From: Phoronis ovalis
Taxonomy: Eukaryota > Phoronida > Phoronidae
DNA length: 11,676 nt
NCBI GenBank assembly: GCA_028565635.1
Contig: JAOXYB010051212.1
Span: 1 to 11,676 of the forward strand
Direction: 5' to 3'
The notes under the pieces are model-generated. The model made no database searches. It saw only the letters and a list, made by a program, of their open reading frames with translations, and was not told where the DNA came from. Shown here piece by piece: positions 10,972 through 11,676 of the stretch. The first letter of the stretch is position 1. Every line of letters begins with the position of its first letter. The position numbers and the translations under genes are program-made.

Positions 10972-11676
10972 GTATGCTGCTAGTTATGCTCTTTAAAATG
11001 ATAGGACAACTGTATTACAAACGTGCCATGCATACATAAAAAAGTTGCCTTTGTGTTATGAGTACGCAGAATAAATATCTTGTTGAAATGTTTTGCTCTA
11101 GTCCCAACTTGTGCACACTTATACTTTGAGATTAATTTTGGGTCGTTAAATGAAAAGATAGACTAATAAAAGTACTAATATAAGGATTATGAAAAAATAG
11201 TTTACTTGTCTTTCACATGATTATATAATCAACAAGGAGGTCATTTTGGGTGAAAGCTGACTTTTCCAAAACACAAACTTTAAAAAAATACAAGTATCAC
11301 TTCTACTGATACAAAGCTAAAACTTCGCCAAATTTACAGGGGATCTGTAATTAGGTGACTTGCATTTTGCTCTGTTTTTAAACACCCTTTCTAAACATAT
11401 GGGTGTCAGGAAAAATGAAATTGTTTTGGGAGTTGAATTTGGAATGGCCATGACTTTGAATAAAGCAAAAAGTTTAAACTCTGAGACACTTTTAAGAGGT
11501 TGCTATTTGATGTTAATTTTGGCAAAGTTTCAGCTTTGTAACATCAGGGATTTTGGAGCTAATTTTGTTTGCAATTTGTTTCAAAAAAGTAAGTTTTACC
11601 TTAGGGCTGTTCCAGTAAAAAAAGTGGGGGAGGGGGGGAAGGCACTTTCATTTTATACCCACCACCCATAATTTTT
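10972..11676 (+). other. Start of dynein LIC intron 9, runs off the window
   Basis: It begins with a GTATGC donor. I searched it for the next expected LIC segment (a KK-D-N linker and a GVLA-FFNSLLSKK-like helix) and did not find it, so the intron continues past the edge. Positions 11360-11671 are open in one frame but show no homology I recognise. The last 80 bases look like a dispersed repeat. Confidence 0.75.
11598..11676. repeat. Probable dispersed repeat fragment with G-rich and CCCACCACCC arms
   Basis: Composition changes sharply from the AT-rich intron: a GGGCTGTTCCAG start, a G-run block (GGGGGAGGGGGGG, about 11624-11638), then ACCCACCACCC. The G-run and C-rich blocks are partly complementary. 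I have a vague impression of similar sequences as interspersed repeats in bivalve genomes; that is memory and not evidence. It is cut by the window edge. Confidence 0.4.

Noticed and set aside
11360-11671. 103-codon open frame at the right edge
   Set aside because: It lies in intron 9, does not match the expected LIC tail, ends in a low-complexity repeat, and has no recognisable domain.

Overview
This is an intron-rich, AT-rich piece of an animal nuclear genome. It holds two conserved housekeeping genes arranged head to head, and I found no prokaryotic, viral or plasmid signal. On the minus strand (979-3565, six coding exons) is the complete gene for the mitochondrial complex I iron-sulfur subunit NDUFS8 (TYKY). 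On the plus strand (5540-10971, nine coding exons, 3' end beyond the window) is the cytoplasmic dynein 1 light intermediate chain. All splice junctions listed here have GT/AG ends and keep the reading frame, and the spliced proteins align along their length with the families as I know them. The divergence of the proteins, the short exons, the AT-rich introns and a G/C-rich repeat at the right edge suggest an invertebrate, perhaps a lophotrochozoan such as a mollusc; that is inference.

Layout: 1 to about 815 is non-coding and has a plus-strand AATAAA, so it may be the 3' UTR of a gene that starts to the left. The NDUFS8 3' UTR and exons 6 to 1 run leftward from 3565 to about 820. A 1.97 kb intergenic region (3566-5539) separates the two start codons and should contain both promoters. 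The dynein gene fills the rest. Its visible 416 codons cover the N-terminus, the whole Ras-like domain and the first part of the Ser/Pro-rich C-terminal tail. The adaptor-binding C-terminal helix is not visible and must lie beyond 11676.

The two proteins do not act together: one carries electrons in the mitochondrial inner membrane, the other links the dynein motor to cargo adaptors. What is unusual here is in the non-coding DNA. Dynein intron 6 has a consensus-perfect U12-type donor and a near-consensus U12 branch site. Dynein intron 1 carries a 196-bp TA-flanked inverted-repeat element (MITE-like), and a diverged, reverse-oriented relative lies in NDUFS8 intron 2. Both genes begin at ATGGCG, and the NDUFS8 start matches the TISU element at 11 of 12 positions. 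Dynein exon 5 has a weak donor with an in-frame alternative 15 nt downstream that would disrupt the nucleotide-binding TKxD motif. I see no undescribed multi-gene system.
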